From positions 83,501 to 147,500 of the forward strand of contig NZ_CP030265.1 in assembly GCF_008843145.1 (NCBI RefSeq): a stretch of 64,000 bases of DNA, in the 5' to 3' direction. The notes beneath the pieces are model-generated. The model was not told the origin of the DNA and searched no databases. It worked only from the letters and a program-made list of their open reading frames with translations. Of the stretch, positions 25,344-35,202 are shown piece after piece. The position numbers were made by a program, and so were the translations under genes. Source of the stretch: Skermanella pratensis (GTDB taxonomy: Bacteria > Pseudomonadota > Alphaproteobacteria > Azospirillales > Azospirillaceae). Numbering within the stretch: position 1 is the first letter of the stretch; every line of letters begins with the position of its first letter.

Positions 25344-28300
25344 TCACGGTCCCGCAAGATCGGCAAGTTCGCGATCGGCCCGCTCTCCGACGATCAGCCG
25401 GCGGACCGTCCTGACCAGATCGTCCCGTTCATATGCACCTTTACGTAACACACGATCAACCTGCCCGTCCATTCGGACAACCTGCTCCTCGTCCAGGTCC
25501 AGCGCGGTCACCACGACGATGGGAATGCCGTTGAGCCGGCCGTCCCCGCGCATCATCTCCAGCACCTGGAAGCCGTCGGGCACCGGCATGTCTAGGTCAA
25601 GGACCACGGCGAGCGGCCGGCCGGTCTGCATGCGGTCGAGTGCCGCCAGCCCGTCCTCGGCCTCGGCGACGGTGAAGCCGGCGCGTTCCAGCGTCCGGCG
25701 CAGCACGTCTCGGGCGGCGGCGTCGTCATCGACCACCAGCACGTCGCAGGCGCTGGCGACCTGCGCCGCGGGCATCGGGGCGTCGGCGCCGGCGACGCGG
25801 CGGATCGCCTCGACGATGGCGTCGGCGGAAGCGGGCTTGGCCAGGCATTCGGCGGCGTCGGCCAGAAGGTTGAACGGGATCGGTTCCGAGCCCGACGGCA
25901 CCAGCAGGACCTGCGGCGGACAGGCCATGCCGAACTCCGCGATCAGGTTTTCCGGCAGCGACCGGCCGTCGCGGCAGCGCAGTTCCGCGTCCAGCACCAG
26001 GATATCCGGGCGTAGCGCGCGGGCCATCCGCAGCCCCTCGGTCCCGCCGAAGGCATGGAGAACCATCAGCGTGCCGGCCAACGAGCCGGCCAGGCGATCG
26101 GCGGTACGGTGGCGCTCCACGGCGCCGTCGACCGCGTCGTGCAGGTCGGGGTCGTCGTCGATCATCAGCACCCGGACCGTCCGGCCGGGCGCCGCCGGAC
26201 CCGGATCGTCCGCCGGACCGGATACCGCGGCGTCCGGCCGGGGTTCCTCCGCGGCCGTTCCGGGCGGCGCGGCCGCCGCGTCCCTGGATTCCACCGGCAG
26301 GGTTATGGTGAAGGTGCTTCCCTTGCCCGGTTCGCTCGACACGTTGATCCGGGCGCCCAGCATGTCGGCGAAATGCCGGCTGATCGCCAGTCCCAGCCCG
26401 GTCCCGCCGTAGCGCCGCGTGGTCGAGGCGTCGGCCTGGGTGAAGCGGCGGAACAGCCGGCTGAGCTGCTCCGGCGTCATGCCGATGCCGGTGTCGCTGA
26501 CCGTGAACTCCACGGCATGGGCGGGCGCCCGGATGCAGCGGGAGGAAATGCGGATGACTCCCCCCGAGGTGAACTTGCAGGCGTTCCCCACCAGGTTCAG
26601 CAGCATCTGCCGAAGCTTGGTCTGGTCCGACAGGACGATCCCCAGGCGGGATCGGCCTTCGACCTCGATCCGGTTGCCGTTGGCGTCCGCCAGGGGACCC
26701 GAGATCGCCCGCACCTCCTCGACCAGCAGGTCGGCGTCGAACGGGGCGATGTCGACCGACATGCGGCCCGCCTCGATCTTGGACAGGTCGAGGATGTCGT
26801 TGATCAGGGAAAGCAGGTGCTTGCCGCTGGAGCGGATCTTCTCCAGGTCGGGAACGTAGGCCTCGTCGCCCCGGTCCTCGGCGTCCTCGGCCAGCATCTC
26901 GGCGTAGCCGATGATGGCGTTCAGCGGCGTGCGCAGCTCGTGGCTCATGTTCGCCAGGAACTCCGACTTGCTGCGATCCGCCGCCTCGGCCTGCTCCTTG
27001 GCGCGGCGCAGGGTGTCGGCGGCGCGCTGCGCGTCGGTCACGTCGAAGAAGGTGCCGACCATGCCGGCGTCGGCGCCGTCGGCCCCGCGGAAGCCGGCCT
27101 CGCCGACCATCACCGTGCGATCCTCGCCCTCCGCCGCGTTGTGCAGCACCGCCTCGTACTGCCGGATCCCGCCGCCGCCCGAGCCGGTGCTCGCCGTCGT
27201 GCCCGAGGCGTCCCGCGCGAACTGCGCCGCCGCTCCGCCGAACAGGTCGGCCGGCGTCCGCCCCGCCACCCGGTCGCGCGGCACCCCGGCGAACTCGGCG
27301 AAATGGCCGTTGCAGCCGATGTAGCGGCCGGACGGGTCGAGCATGAACAGGGGCACCGGGACGGTATCGAGCATGGTCGCCAGCAGGCGGTTGCGCGCCT
27401 CCAGCGCGTCGGTGGTCGCCGTGATGGCCCGCCGGTGGTCGGCCAGCCGGTGTCCCATCGCGACGATTCGGTCGGCGGTCCGCTCCAGCTCCAGGATGCC
27501 GAAGCGGGGCGCCTGTTCCAGGTCCTGGCCGGCGCCGATCCGGTCGGTGATCGCGTCGACCTCGCCCAGCGGGCGGGAGATCGCCCGGCTCATGCCTTGG
27601 GCGCGGCGGTACAGCAGGGCGAAGAACCCGGCATAGAACAGGGTCACCGCCGCGATCAGCATCAGGCCGATGCGGTCGAACCGGTCCTTCAGCGCCGTCG
27701 CGTCGGCGAAGATGCTGCTTTCCGGCGCCAGCACCAGCAGCCTCCAGCCGGTCTCGCCGATGGTCGCCCAGGATGCCAGGCGCGATCCGCCATCGTTTAT
27801 TCCACCCCGGGCGGCACCGTCGAGCGCCAGGGTGCCGGCCCCGGCGGCGGAGGTCCCGACCAGGGCCGCCAGCGGCTTCAGGTCCGGCCGCCGGAAGATG
27901 TTGAAGTCGTCCGGCTTGAAGGTGTCGGCCATGATGGCCTTGTCGTAATGGTGCTCGGTCAGTTCGGTCAGCCCGAAGTCGCGCTCGGCGGCGGGCGGCA
28001 AGGCGAGGAGCACGCCGTCGCGGTTGAGCAGGACGGCATAGCCGTCCCAGGGTAGTTCCAGCCCGGCGATCCGCTCGACGAACCGGCCCACCGTGACGTC
28101 CACGCCGACCACGCCTTCCAGCACGCCGTCCAGATAGGCCGGCGCTATGGCCGACGCCATCCAGCCGCTGCCCGCCGGATCGACGTAGACGTCCGTCCAG
28201 ACCGTCCGGCGGTCGGGATTATGGGCGGCGTCCGCCTCGTAGTAGAAGTTGAAGGACGGTATGTCCATCAGCTCGGCATATTGGCCGGAAACGTCGAAAT

Positions 28301-28871
28301 ACGGGTAGATCCGGTTGAGGCTGTCCCGGGTGTTGAGATAGGCCTGGACGATCAGCGGGTTGGTCCGCTGAAGGTTCTTCAGGAACGGATCGAGCTGGGA
28401 CAGCCGGAGCGCCTTGGCCCGCTCCGTCTCGCCCACCGGCACGATGCCGCTGTAGAAGGCGGCTCCCTGACCGATGTCGCGCGTGGTGTACCACGATCCC
28501 CGCGGCCCGTAGGCGTAGCGTTCGACCTCCTCCGGCGATGGCTGCCAGGGCGTGCGGTAGGCCAGCTCGGCCTGGCGCGCGAGCAGGGACGTCGCTGAGC
28601 TTATCCCGGCCAGCGTCGCGTTCAGCGTCTCCGCCTCCTGCCGGGCGGTGCGCGTCAGCTGGTCTCGGGCGACGGTGCGCATCGCCTCCAGGTTCTCATC
28701 CCGGATCAGGGCGTTGGAGAAGAGATAGACCCCGATCAGCGCCAGTTCGACGAAGAGCAGCGGTATCAGGGCGGCGCGCAGGTAGGAGCGCCAGATCCAG
28801 CTCAGCAGCGACTGCGGAGCGGCTTGCGCCTCCCCGGCGGACGGCACCGGGATCTGGCTGGCGTGAGGCAT
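25344..28871 (-). CDS. Membrane-bound hybrid histidine kinase with two receivers
   Basis: 1175 residues from ATG 28871 ([13 protein letters not shown]). Two membrane helices: one at about 32-55 ([20 protein letters not shown]), one after the sensor domain ([20 protein letters not shown]). Between them is a double-Cache domain ([21 protein letters not shown] and [15 protein letters not shown]). Then come HAMP, a PAS domain ([19 protein letters not shown]) and DHp with [19 protein letters not shown]. The ATPase domain carries [21 protein letters not shown] and [12 protein letters not shown]. Two C-terminal receivers follow: [14 protein letters not shown] with [11 protein letters not shown], and [16 protein letters not shown] with [15 protein letters not shown]. 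It heads the operon with the DivK-like and DHp-like proteins, forming a probable multistep relay. Double-Cache domains usually sense extracellular small molecules. Confidence 0.88.
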   Translation of the reverse strand: MPHASQIPVPSAGEAQAAPQSLLSWIWRSYLRAALIPLLFVELALIGVYLFSNALIRDENLEAMRTVARDQLTRTARQEAETLNATLAGISSATSLLARQAELAYRTPWQPSPEEVERYAYGPRGSWYTTRDIGQGAAFYSGIVPVGETERAKALRLSQLDPFLKNLQRTNPLIVQAYLNTRDSLNRIYPYFDVSGQYAELMDIPSFNFYYEADAAHNPDRRTVWTDVYVDPAGSGWMASAIAPAYLDGVLEGVVGVDVTVGRFVERIAGLELPWDGYAVLLNRDGVLLALPPAAERDFGLTELTEHHYDKAIMADTFKPDDFNIFRRPDLKPLAALVGTSAAGAGTLALDGAARGGINDGGSRLASWATIGETGWRLLVLAPESSIFADATALKDRFDRIGLMLIAAVTLFYAGFFALLYRRAQGMSRAISRPLGEVDAITDRIGAGQDLEQAPRFGILELERTADRIVAMGHRLADHRRAITATTDALEARNRLLATMLDTVPVPLFMLDPSGRYIGCNGHFAEFAGVPRDRVAGRTPADLFGGAAAQFARDASGTTASTGSGGGGIRQYEAVLHNAAEGEDRTVMVGEAGFRGADGADAGMVGTFFDVTDAQRAADTLRRAKEQAEAADRSKSEFLANMSHELRTPLNAIIGYAEMLAEDAEDRGDEAYVPDLEKIRSSGKHLLSLINDILDLSKIEAGRMSVDIAPFDADLLVEEVRAISGPLADANGNRIEVEGRSRLGIVLSDQTKLRQMLLNLVGNACKFTSGGVIRISSRCIRAPAHAVEFTVSDTGIGMTPEQLSRLFRRFTQADASTTRRYGGTGLGLAISRHFADMLGARINVSSEPGKGSTFTITLPVESRDAAAAPPGTAAEEPRPDAAVSGPADDPGPAAPGRTVRVLMIDDDPDLHDAVDGAVERHRTADRLAGSLAGTLMVLHAFGGTEGLRMARALRPDILVLDAELRCRDGRSLPENLIAEFGMACPPQVLLVPSGSEPIPFNLLADAAECLAKPASADAIVEAIRRVAGADAPMPAAQVASACDVLVVDDDAAARDVLRRTLERAGFTVAEAEDGLAALDRMQTGRPLAVVLDLDMPVPDGFQVLEMMRGDGRLNGIPIVVVTALDLDEEQVVRMDGQVDRVLRKGAYERDDLVRTVRRLIVGERADRELADLAGP

Positions 28872-29034
28872 GTCGGTGATCCTGGCCGCGGGCGTGGAGC
28901 TGAAAAGGTTAATCCGAAAGATCCGGAGCGACAATTTCTCCAAATTGCCGGGACTCCGCAAGGCGTGATTGATAGACAGCGTAGCAAGGGCACGCGAACC
29001 GGCCCCGAGGGGCCGGCAGAAAAGAGGAAACGTC

Positions 29035-30471
29035 ATGACTTCCCAGGACCTGTGCGATCTGGATGCCGTCACCCTCCGGCAGATGATCGGACGCAAGGAG
29101 ATTTCCCCGCGCGAGCTGGTGGATGCCTGCATCCGCCGAGTCGAGGCCGTGGACCCCACCGTGAACGCCCTGGTCAGCCGCTGCTTCGACCGGGCGCGCA
29201 TGGAGGCCGCCGAGGCCGAGGCGGCCGTCATGGGCGGCGGTCCGCTGGGTCTCCTGCACGGGCTGCCGATCGGCATCAAGGACCTGAGCGACGCCGGCGG
29301 AGTGCGCACCACCTACGGTTCCGAACTCTTTGCCGACCACGTCCCGGCCGAGGACGAGCGGGTCGTCGCCGCGGTGCGCCGGGCCGGCGCCATCGTGCTG
29401 GGCAAGACCAACACGCCGGAATTCGGCACCGGCGCCAATACCCGGAACGCGGTGTTCGGGGCGACCCGCAACCCGTTTGACTCCGCCCGCACCTGCGGCG
29501 GCTCGTCCGGTGGCTCCGCGGTGGCGCTGGCCTGCGGCATGGTTCCGCTCGCCACCGGTTCCGACCATGGCGGCAGCCTGCGCACGCCGGCCGCCTTCTG
29601 CGGCATCACCGGCTACCGCCCGTCGCCCGGCATGGTCCCCAGCGACCGCCGGGGCATGGCCTGGTCGCCGTCCTCGGTGGACGGCCCCATGGGCAGGACC
29701 GTCGCCGACGCCGCCCTGCTGATGTCGGCCATGGCCGGCACCGATCCGCGCGATCCGCTGCCCGGCTGCGCCGACCCGTCGGCCTTCCTGAACCTGCCGG
29801 AGGTGGACACGGCGTCGCTGCGCGTGGCGGTGTCGGAGGACCTGGGCTTCGCCCCGGTCGACGACGGCATCCGGGCGACGTTCCGGGCCGCGGTCGGGCG
29901 GATGTCCGGCGCGTTCGGCAGCGTGGCGGAGGAGGGGCCGGACCTCGCCGGGATCGACACGGTGTTCGAGATCCTGCGCTCGGTCATCTTCGTGGGGTCC
30001 CACCGGGAGAAGTTCGAGAAGCACCGTGACGCCCTGGGCCCGAACGTGATCGCCAACATGGAAGCCGCCCTGCGGTTGGACATCAGGGACATCGCTTGGG
30101 CCATGTCCGAGCAGACGCGGTACTTCAACCGGTTCGTCACCTTCATGGAAGGGGCGGACGTGCTGATCTGCCCCGCCGTGGCGGTCCCGCCCTTCCCGGT
30201 CGAGCAGTGGTATCCGGAGACCATCAACGGGGCGCCGACCCGGAACTACATGCACTGGCTCGCCATCACCTATGGATTGACCGTGCTGAGCCATCCGGTC
30301 GTCGTGGTTCCCTGCGGGCTGGACGCGACCGGAACGCCGTTCGGCATCCAGATCTGCGGCCGGTACGGCGCCGACCGGGCGGTGCTCGGCGTTGCCCGGG
30401 CGATCGAGCGGCTGCTGGCCGGAATTCCCGGGCTGGAGCGGCCGGTGCCGGACTTGGCAAAGACCCCATAG
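29035..30471 (+). CDS. Amidase (amidase-signature family)
   Basis: 478 residues from ATG 29035 with AGAGGAAA upstream. The Ser-cisSer-Lys triad is readable: K82 in [14 protein letters not shown]157 in [17 protein letters not shown]181 in [16 protein letters not shown]. The spacing of 75 and 24 residues is normal for the family. The C-terminus has [16 protein letters not shown] and the usual [17 protein letters not shown]. These enzymes hydrolyse C-N bonds of amides in the cytoplasm. It is not a GatA candidate, because gatB/gatC are absent and the Cys-less C-terminal region differs; substrate unknown. It diverges from the big kinase across 163 bp and precedes the SDR gene by 65 bp. Confidence 0.88.
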   Translation: MTSQDLCDLDAVTLRQMIGRKEISPRELVDACIRRVEAVDPTVNALVSRCFDRARMEAAEAEAAVMGGGPLGLLHGLPIGIKDLSDAGGVRTTYGSELFADHVPAEDERVVAAVRRAGAIVLGKTNTPEFGTGANTRNAVFGATRNPFDSARTCGGSSGGSAVALACGMVPLATGSDHGGSLRTPAAFCGITGYRPSPGMVPSDRRGMAWSPSSVDGPMGRTVADAALLMSAMAGTDPRDPLPGCADPSAFLNLPEVDTASLRVAVSEDLGFAPVDDGIRATFRAAVGRMSGAFGSVAEEGPDLAGIDTVFEILRSVIFVGSHREKFEKHRDALGPNVIANMEAALRLDIRDIAWAMSEQTRYFNRFVTFMEGADVLICPAVAVPPFPVEQWYPETINGAPTRNYMHWLAITYGLTVLSHPVVVVPCGLDATGTPFGIQICGRYGADRAVLGVARAIERLLAGIPGLERPVPDLAKTP

Positions 30472-30536
30472 CTCCGTATGGTTCCTTCGGCCGCCCGGCC
30501 CCCATGCCTTTGGCCTGAAGCCGCAAGGAGAACGCC

Positions 30537-31316
30537 ATGACGGAAGAAACCCGCGTCGCCCTGGTGACCGGAGCCAGCCGGGGGATCGGCAAGGCCATCG
30601 CCACGGCGCTGGCCGAGGCCGGTTTCGACCTGCTGATCACCGCCAGGACGGCCACCGCGCTTGAAACCGTGGCGAGCCACCTGGCCCGCGAGACCGGGCA
30701 GCGGATCGAGATCCTGCACGGCGACCTGCGGGAGCCCGAGCTTGCCGAGACGCTGGTCGAGACCGCGGTGGACCTGTTCGGCCGGCTCGACCTGCTGGTC
30801 AACAATGCCGGGGCGACCAAGCGCGGACCGTTCCTGGACCTGGCCGAGGACGACTGGCAGGACGGCTTCGCGCTGAAGTTCTTCGGCGCGGTCCGACTGT
30901 CGCGGGCGTCCTGGCTGCACCTGAAGCGAACCGGCGGACAGGTGATCAACATCATCGGCGCGGGCGGGCGCACCCCGACGGCCGAGTTCACCATCGGCGG
31001 CTCGGTCAATGCCGGCCTGATGAACTTCACCAAGGCGCTGGCCGACCAGGGGCTGGCCGACGGCGTCCGGGTCAACGGCATCAATCCCGGACCGATCCGG
31101 ACCGAGCGGCTGGAAACCCGCATCCGCCAGTTCGCCCAGTCCCAGGGCATCGACACGGAGGAGGCGGCGAGCCGGATGGTGCAGGCGCAGAAGGTCATGC
31201 GGTTCGGCGAGCCGGACGAGATCGCCGCGGTCGTGGAGTTCCTGGCCGGGGAGGGCGGCGAGTTCATCCACGGCGCACTGATCGACGTGGACGGCGGATC
31301 GACCAAGGGCCTCTGA
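30537..31316 (+). CDS. SDR-family protein lacking catalytic residues
   Basis: 259 residues with an intact Rossmann fold: TGASRGIG (11-18) for NAD(P) and NNAG (89-92). It ends in the usual NPGPIRTE and DVDGGST elements. The catalytic tetrad is lost. The Ser strand reads VINIIGAGG, and the expected YxxxK reads GGSVN (G154, N158) directly before the family helix AGLMNFTKAL. It is therefore probably not a normal oxidoreductase, though it could bind a cofactor or ligand. The family is real (full length, good codon use). It shares direction with the amidase and the TPR gene, with gaps of 65 and 20 bp. Confidence 0.85.
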   Translation: MTEETRVALVTGASRGIGKAIATALAEAGFDLLITARTATALETVASHLARETGQRIEILHGDLREPELAETLVETAVDLFGRLDLLVNNAGATKRGPFLDLAEDDWQDGFALKFFGAVRLSRASWLHLKRTGGQVINIIGAGGRTPTAEFTIGGSVNAGLMNFTKALADQGLADGVRVNGINPGPIRTERLETRIRQFAQSQGIDTEEAASRMVQAQKVMRFGEPDEIAAVVEFLAGEGGEFIHGALIDVDGGSTKGL

Positions 31317-31336
31317 GCCGGCCGGGGAAGGGTTCC

Positions 31337-32668
31337 ATGAGGGACCGGCGGGGCGAACCCCTTTCGACCGACGACCCCGCGGCGGTCGAGCGGTTCGACG
31401 CGGCGGTCACCCTGATGAACGGCTACTTCACCGATCCGCTGGCGGTGATCGACCGGGCGCTGGAGGAGCGCCCCGACTTCGTCATGGGCTACTGCTTCCG
31501 CGCCGGGCTGCTGCTGATCGCGGCGCAGAAGTCCGTGGAGCCGGAACTTCGCCGCAGCGTCGAGGCGGCGGAGGCTCTGGCGGGCCGCGGCGCCGGCTGG
31601 GCCAACGACAGGGAGCGCGGCCATATAGCCGCGGCGCGGGCCTGGCTGGACGGCGATTTCCATCGCACGCCCGAACTTTACGGGCGCGTGCTGGAGCGGC
31701 ATCCCGGCGACCTGGCGGCCCTCCAGTTCGCCCACCAGTGCGATTTCTTCGTCGGAGACGCCGCGGCGCTCCGCGACCGGCCTGCCAGCGTGCTGGCGCG
31801 GTGCGATCCGGAACTGCCCGGCCACGGTTTCGTGCTGGGCATGCATGCCTTCGGGCTGGAGGAGAACGGGGATTTCGCGGCGGCGGAGGAAATCGGGCGC
31901 CGGGCGGTCGGGCTGATCCCGCGCAATCCCTGGGCGATCCATGCCGTCGCCCATGTGATGGAGATGCAGGGCCGCTCCGACGAGGGCATCGCCTGGATGG
32001 CCGGCCGCGAGGCGGACTGGGCGCCGGATAACCTGCTGGCCGTCCATAACTGGTGGCATCTGGCGCTCCACCATCTCGACCGCTGCGAAACCGGGGCCGT
32101 GCTGGACATCTACGACCGCCATGTCCGGCCCCGGCCGGAGGCGATCGGGCTGGAACTGTCCGACGCGACGGCGCTGCTGTGGCGGCTGCACCTCGCCGGG
32201 ATCGACGCCGGAGACCGCTGGCGCGAGGTCGCCGACGGGTGGGAGCCGATGGCCGGGGACGGCTACTACGCCTTCAACGACATGCACGCCATGATGGCTT
32301 TCGTCGCGGCCGGGCGGGAGCCTGCCGCCGCCCGGCTGGCGGCGACCCTGGCCCGCCGGGCGGCCGGGACCGGCGCCAACGCCGCCATGACGCGGGAGGT
32401 CGGGCTGCCGGCCTGCCTGGGGTTGCTGGCGTTCGGCCGGGGCGACCATGCCGCCGCGACGGACCTGCTGCTGCCCCTGCCGGCCACGGCCCGCCGCTTC
32501 GGCGGCAGCAACGCACAGCGCGACGTCATAGCATTGACCCTCCTGGAAGCGGCGCTGCGGGCGGGCCGTGTGGAGATCGCGCGGGACCTGGCGGCACGGC
32601 GGATCGAGCTGAAGCCCCGCAGCCCGTTCAACCGTCTGCTCACGGAAAAACGCCTGAACCTTGGGTGA
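31337..32668 (+). CDS. TTC38-like tetratricopeptide repeat protein
   Basis: 443 residues, entirely helical, no signal peptide. Degenerate TPR units run through the protein. The segments HGFVLGMHAFGLEENGDFAAAE, PWAIHAVAHVMEMQGR and VHNWWHLALHHLDRCETGAVLDIYD match the bacterial relatives of tetratricopeptide repeat protein 38, whose H-N-W-W-H-x-A signature is strongly conserved. The biochemical role of this family is not known to me. It starts 20 bp after the SDR stop, so the amidase, SDR and TPR genes are likely one operon. Confidence 0.8.
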   Translation: MRDRRGEPLSTDDPAAVERFDAAVTLMNGYFTDPLAVIDRALEERPDFVMGYCFRAGLLLIAAQKSVEPELRRSVEAAEALAGRGAGWANDRERGHIAAARAWLDGDFHRTPELYGRVLERHPGDLAALQFAHQCDFFVGDAAALRDRPASVLARCDPELPGHGFVLGMHAFGLEENGDFAAAEEIGRRAVGLIPRNPWAIHAVAHVMEMQGRSDEGIAWMAGREADWAPDNLLAVHNWWHLALHHLDRCETGAVLDIYDRHVRPRPEAIGLELSDATALLWRLHLAGIDAGDRWREVADGWEPMAGDGYYAFNDMHAMMAFVAAGREPAAARLAATLARRAAGTGANAAMTREVGLPACLGLLAFGRGDHAAATDLLLPLPATARRFGGSNAQRDVIALTLLEAALRAGRVEIARDLAARRIELKPRSPFNRLLTEKRLNLG

Positions 32669-32711
32669 GCATGCCCGTTCCCAGGAGGATCGGACACACA
32701 GGACCTCTCCC

Positions 32712-33197
32712 ATGCTCGCGGCCTGCCTGCTTGTTTACAGCCTATTCGGCGCCTCCGCGGCGCATGCCCAGGAGGCCGGAGGCTTCCTGTCCGAGTCCCG
32801 CGGCACGATCGCCCATTTGGCAGAACTTGTCACGAGCGGGATCGAACTGGTAGGGATCGCCGTGATCGTCCTGGGTGCTGCCATCGCCACCGGTCTTTTC
32901 CTGCGGGACGGCTTCGGCACGGCCGGCTGGACCAGCGCCTACGATCGGTACCGGGCCAATCTCGGCCGCGGCATCCTGATCGGGCTCGAACTACTGGTCG
33001 CGGCCGACATCATCGCGACGGTCGCGGCACCCCTGGATTTCCGGACCGTCGGTGCCCTCGGCGTGATCGTCCTGATCCGGACCTTCCTCAGCTTCTCCCT
33101 GGAAGTCGAGATCAAGGGTCACTGGCCCTGGCAGGAGAGCCGGATCAGGAACCGGGGAACCGATCGGGGCGGCAAAGCGGGAATGACGCAATTGTGA
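32712..33197 (+). CDS. DUF1622 membrane protein
   Basis: 161 residues from ATG 32712. An N-terminal signal/anchor (MLAACLLVYSLFGASAAHAQ) is followed by a helix (GIELVGIAVIVLGAAIATGLFL), an amphipathic linker with YDRYRANLGRGILIGLELLVAADII, and a further helix with LGVIVLIRTFLSFSLEVEIKGHWPW. The RxxLGRGxLxGLExLVAADII and SFSLEVEI motifs are diagnostic of DUF1622, a family of small inner-membrane proteins of unknown function. It converges on the operon ending at 33431. Confidence 0.85.
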   Translation: MLAACLLVYSLFGASAAHAQEAGGFLSESRGTIAHLAELVTSGIELVGIAVIVLGAAIATGLFLRDGFGTAGWTSAYDRYRANLGRGILIGLELLVAADIIATVAAPLDFRTVGALGVIVLIRTFLSFSLEVEIKGHWPWQESRIRNRGTDRGGKAGMTQL

Positions 33198-33208
33198 TTC
33201 AAGTTCTT

Positions 33209-33276
33209 GCCACAGATTACGGTGATGGACAAAGATACGACCTGGATGATCTGAGGATATCGCAGTAATCTGTGGC
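33209..33276. repeat. Inverted repeat 1 between convergent genes
   Basis: GCCACAGATTAC (33209-33220) and GTAATCTGTGGC (33265-33276) are perfect reverse complements, 44 bases apart. They belong to the CACAGAT-type repeat family also seen in the next repeat. Confidence 0.6.
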
Positions 33277-33328
33277 CAACCCTCTTCCTCCCGGCCCAGC
33301 ATCGTCCAGGGCAGGAATCATTATTTAT

Positions 33329-33399
33329 CCACAGATACACGCAGATGGACACAGATACTTATCAATATCTTATCTGCGTCCATCTGCGTGCATCTGTGG
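33329..33399. repeat. Inverted repeat 2 (29-bp arms, CACAGAT/GCAGAT family)
   Basis: The arm at 33329-33357 (CCACAGATACACGCAGATGG...) pairs with 33371-33399 at 27 of 29 positions around a 13-base loop. Each arm itself repeats CAGAT three times. It resembles the short dispersed CACAGAT-GCAGAT hairpins found in several bacterial genomes. It sits 12 bp after inverted repeat 1's neighbourhood, just before the end of the convergent operon. Confidence 0.65.
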
Positions 33400-33430
33400 C
33401 CAATTTCTCTTCCTCCCGCCCCGGCGACAT

Positions 33431-34102
33431 CTATGGCAGGCCGAACCGGGCGATGATCCGGAACAAGGCGCCGCGGGTGTCCTGCTTGAAGACGGACAGG
33501 GCGTCGATCTCCAGCGGGTCGCGGGTGAAGGGTGCCACCGCCGGTTCCAGCAGGGTCCTGGCGGCGGCCCTGGCATCGTCGTCCAGGCTGCCGGTCAGGG
33601 TCATGTGGAAGCGGAACTCCTCGAAGACATAAGCGTAGCCCCAGCGCCGGAGATAATCGTCCTGGCGGGGCGTCAGGCCGTGGGCGCGGCGCTTCTCCAG
33701 TTCGGACGGGGGAGGAGGGGCGCGGAAGGGGTCGAAGGCGCGCACGCAATCGGCGGCGAACGCATCGAGATTCCCGGAGGAGGCGGAGGGGACCAGGGCG
33801 AGGAAGCGGCCCAGCTCCGCCAGCTTCAGAGGGGGTATGGCGAAACGGCGGCGGCTCGCGGCGAAGTCCGCCACGGCCGAGAGTAGTCCTGACTCCGAAC
33901 TGCCCGGGGCCAGCGCCATCGGCGGCTTCAGGGTGGCGTGGAACCCGTAACGGCACGGATCGGCGGTCCAGTCCGGATGCACGCCGTCCGGGGGATCGAG
34001 GGTTTCGCCCGTCGCCGCGTCGCGGCCGAGCCAGCGGCTGGCGAACTTCCACAGGGCGCTGTCCGGGGGCGGAGCGAAATAGAGGGCGTAGCGGGCGGTC
34101 AT
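33431..34102 (-). CDS. DUF1045 protein (2H phosphoesterase-like)
   Basis: 223 residues from ATG 34102, overlapping the stop of the FAD oxidoreductase (ATGA). Two H-x-T-L motifs define the 2H phosphoesterase fold: YGFHATLKPPM and FRFHMTLTG, with YALYFAPPPDS at the N-terminus. The domain (DUF1045) is usually found in phosphonate-metabolism operons and annotated as a putative phosphonate protein. Here it instead ends the carotenoid/type III PKS operon, while phnF and phnM lie 10-13 kb away. Possible substrates are cyclic phosphodiesters; the link to pigment or lipid chemistry is only positional. Confidence 0.82.
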   Translation of the reverse strand: MTARYALYFAPPPDSALWKFASRWLGRDAATGETLDPPDGVHPDWTADPCRYGFHATLKPPMALAPGSSESGLLSAVADFAASRRRFAIPPLKLAELGRFLALVPSASSGNLDAFAADCVRAFDPFRAPPPPSELEKRRAHGLTPRQDDYLRRWGYAYVFEEFRFHMTLTGSLDDDARAAARTLLEPAVAPFTRDPLEIDALSVFKQDTRGALFRIIARFGLP

Positions 34103-35202
34103 GGGATGGCTTGTTCGGGGACGCGGGTAGCATATGCTATCGCCTTCAGCACTCCCGGCGCCAGCCGCACGGCGCCGGCGGCGAAACCCTGGAGCGCCGG
34201 CTGGCGGATCGCCCGCGCCAGCAGCGTGGCGGTTCGGATCTGCCCGGCGAACGGCGATCCGTCGAGCGCCGCCTGCCCGGCGAGCACCCGGTCGGACGCC
34301 AGGAAGGCCGAGTGGAGGGCGATCGCCATGCCGTCGCCGCAGAACGACGGGATCACCGCGAGCTGGTCGCCCAGCCTGTGCAGCCGCCGGGACGGGGCGC
34401 CGGCCCGATGCACGAAGCCGTAGGGGATGCCGTAGATCGACAGGGGCCGTTCCCAGCAGGCGGCGGCACCGGCCAGCCGGTCCGCGAAGGCGGGGGACTC
34501 CTCGCGGAGATGGTCCAGCAGGCTTTCCCACCGACGCCCGACCCGGTCGTAGACCGGTTTGGCAACCACCAGGCACAGGTTGGCCCGGCCGTCCGCCGCC
34601 GGCTGCAACCCGGCATAGCCGCCGGCGAACAGCAGCACTTCCACATGGCCGGCGAGGCGCGCCGCCTGTTCCGGTGCCAGCGTGAGATACTGCTTGAACC
34701 CGATCAGGTCGTTGATGGAGCCGGGGGGCCGGCGGTGGCCGCGCAGGTCGTGCTTGCCCGTCGCCAGGAGGGCCGCGCGGGCGGCGACCGGCCCGTCCGC
34801 CTGGAGGGTCACGCGGTCCCCGGTCTCGGCCAGGGAGCGGACCGTCACGCCGCGCCGGATCTCGGCGCCCCTGTCCGCAGCCGCCCGGAGAAGCGCCTCG
34901 TCCATAACCTCGCGCGACAGGCTGAAAGCCGGGAAGGGCAGGCGGGCGGTCGTTTCCGACCTCCCCCGGACCAGTCGGACGGAATGGATCGGCAGCGCGC
35001 CGAGGCGGGGCAGGTCCAGCCCCAGCTTTCCCAGATAGCCCGCGGCCTCGACGCTGACGAACTCGCCGCAGACCTTATGGTGCGGACCGGTCTCGCGTTC
35101 GAAAAGAACGACGGAGCGGCCGGCTTCCGCCAGGCGGCAGGCCGCCGCGGCACCGGCCGGCCCGCCGCCGACGATCACGGCGTCGTGGATCGCCGGGTTC
35201 AT
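34099..35202 (-). CDS. FAD-dependent oxidoreductase (geranylgeranyl-reductase-like)
   Basis: 367 residues from ATG 35202, overlapping the methyltransferase stop by ATGA. The N-terminal dinucleotide motif AVIVGGGPAGAAAACRLAEAG is followed by LFERETGPHHKVCGEFVS, the FAD-binding pattern of the geranylgeranyl reductase/halogenase-like group. Later motifs GLQPAADGRANLCLV and VIPSFCGDGMAIALHSA bind FAD phosphate. The protein is typical of the oxidoreductase placed after a type III PKS and a methyltransferase in many bacterial polyketide clusters. There it likely oxidises or reduces the aromatic or pyrone product; the specific reaction is unknown. Confidence 0.85.
   Translation of the reverse strand: MNPAIHDAVIVGGGPAGAAAACRLAEAGRSVVLFERETGPHHKVCGEFVSVEAAGYLGKLGLDLPRLGALPIHSVRLVRGRSETTARLPFPAFSLSREVMDEALLRAAADRGAEIRRGVTVRSLAETGDRVTLQADGPVAARAALLATGKHDLRGHRRPPGSINDLIGFKQYLTLAPEQAARLAGHVEVLLFAGGYAGLQPAADGRANLCLVVAKPVYDRVGRRWESLLDHLREESPAFADRLAGAAACWERPLSIYGIPYGFVHRAGAPSRRLHRLGDQLAVIPSFCGDGMAIALHSAFLASDRVLAGQAALDGSPFAGQIRTATLLARAIRQPALQGFAAGAVRLAPGVLKAIAYATRVPEQAIP

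Noticed and set aside
26055..28055. 666-residue open frame on the plus strand
   Set aside because: Antisense to the hybrid kinase; composition is typical of a GC-rich shadow and no family features are visible.
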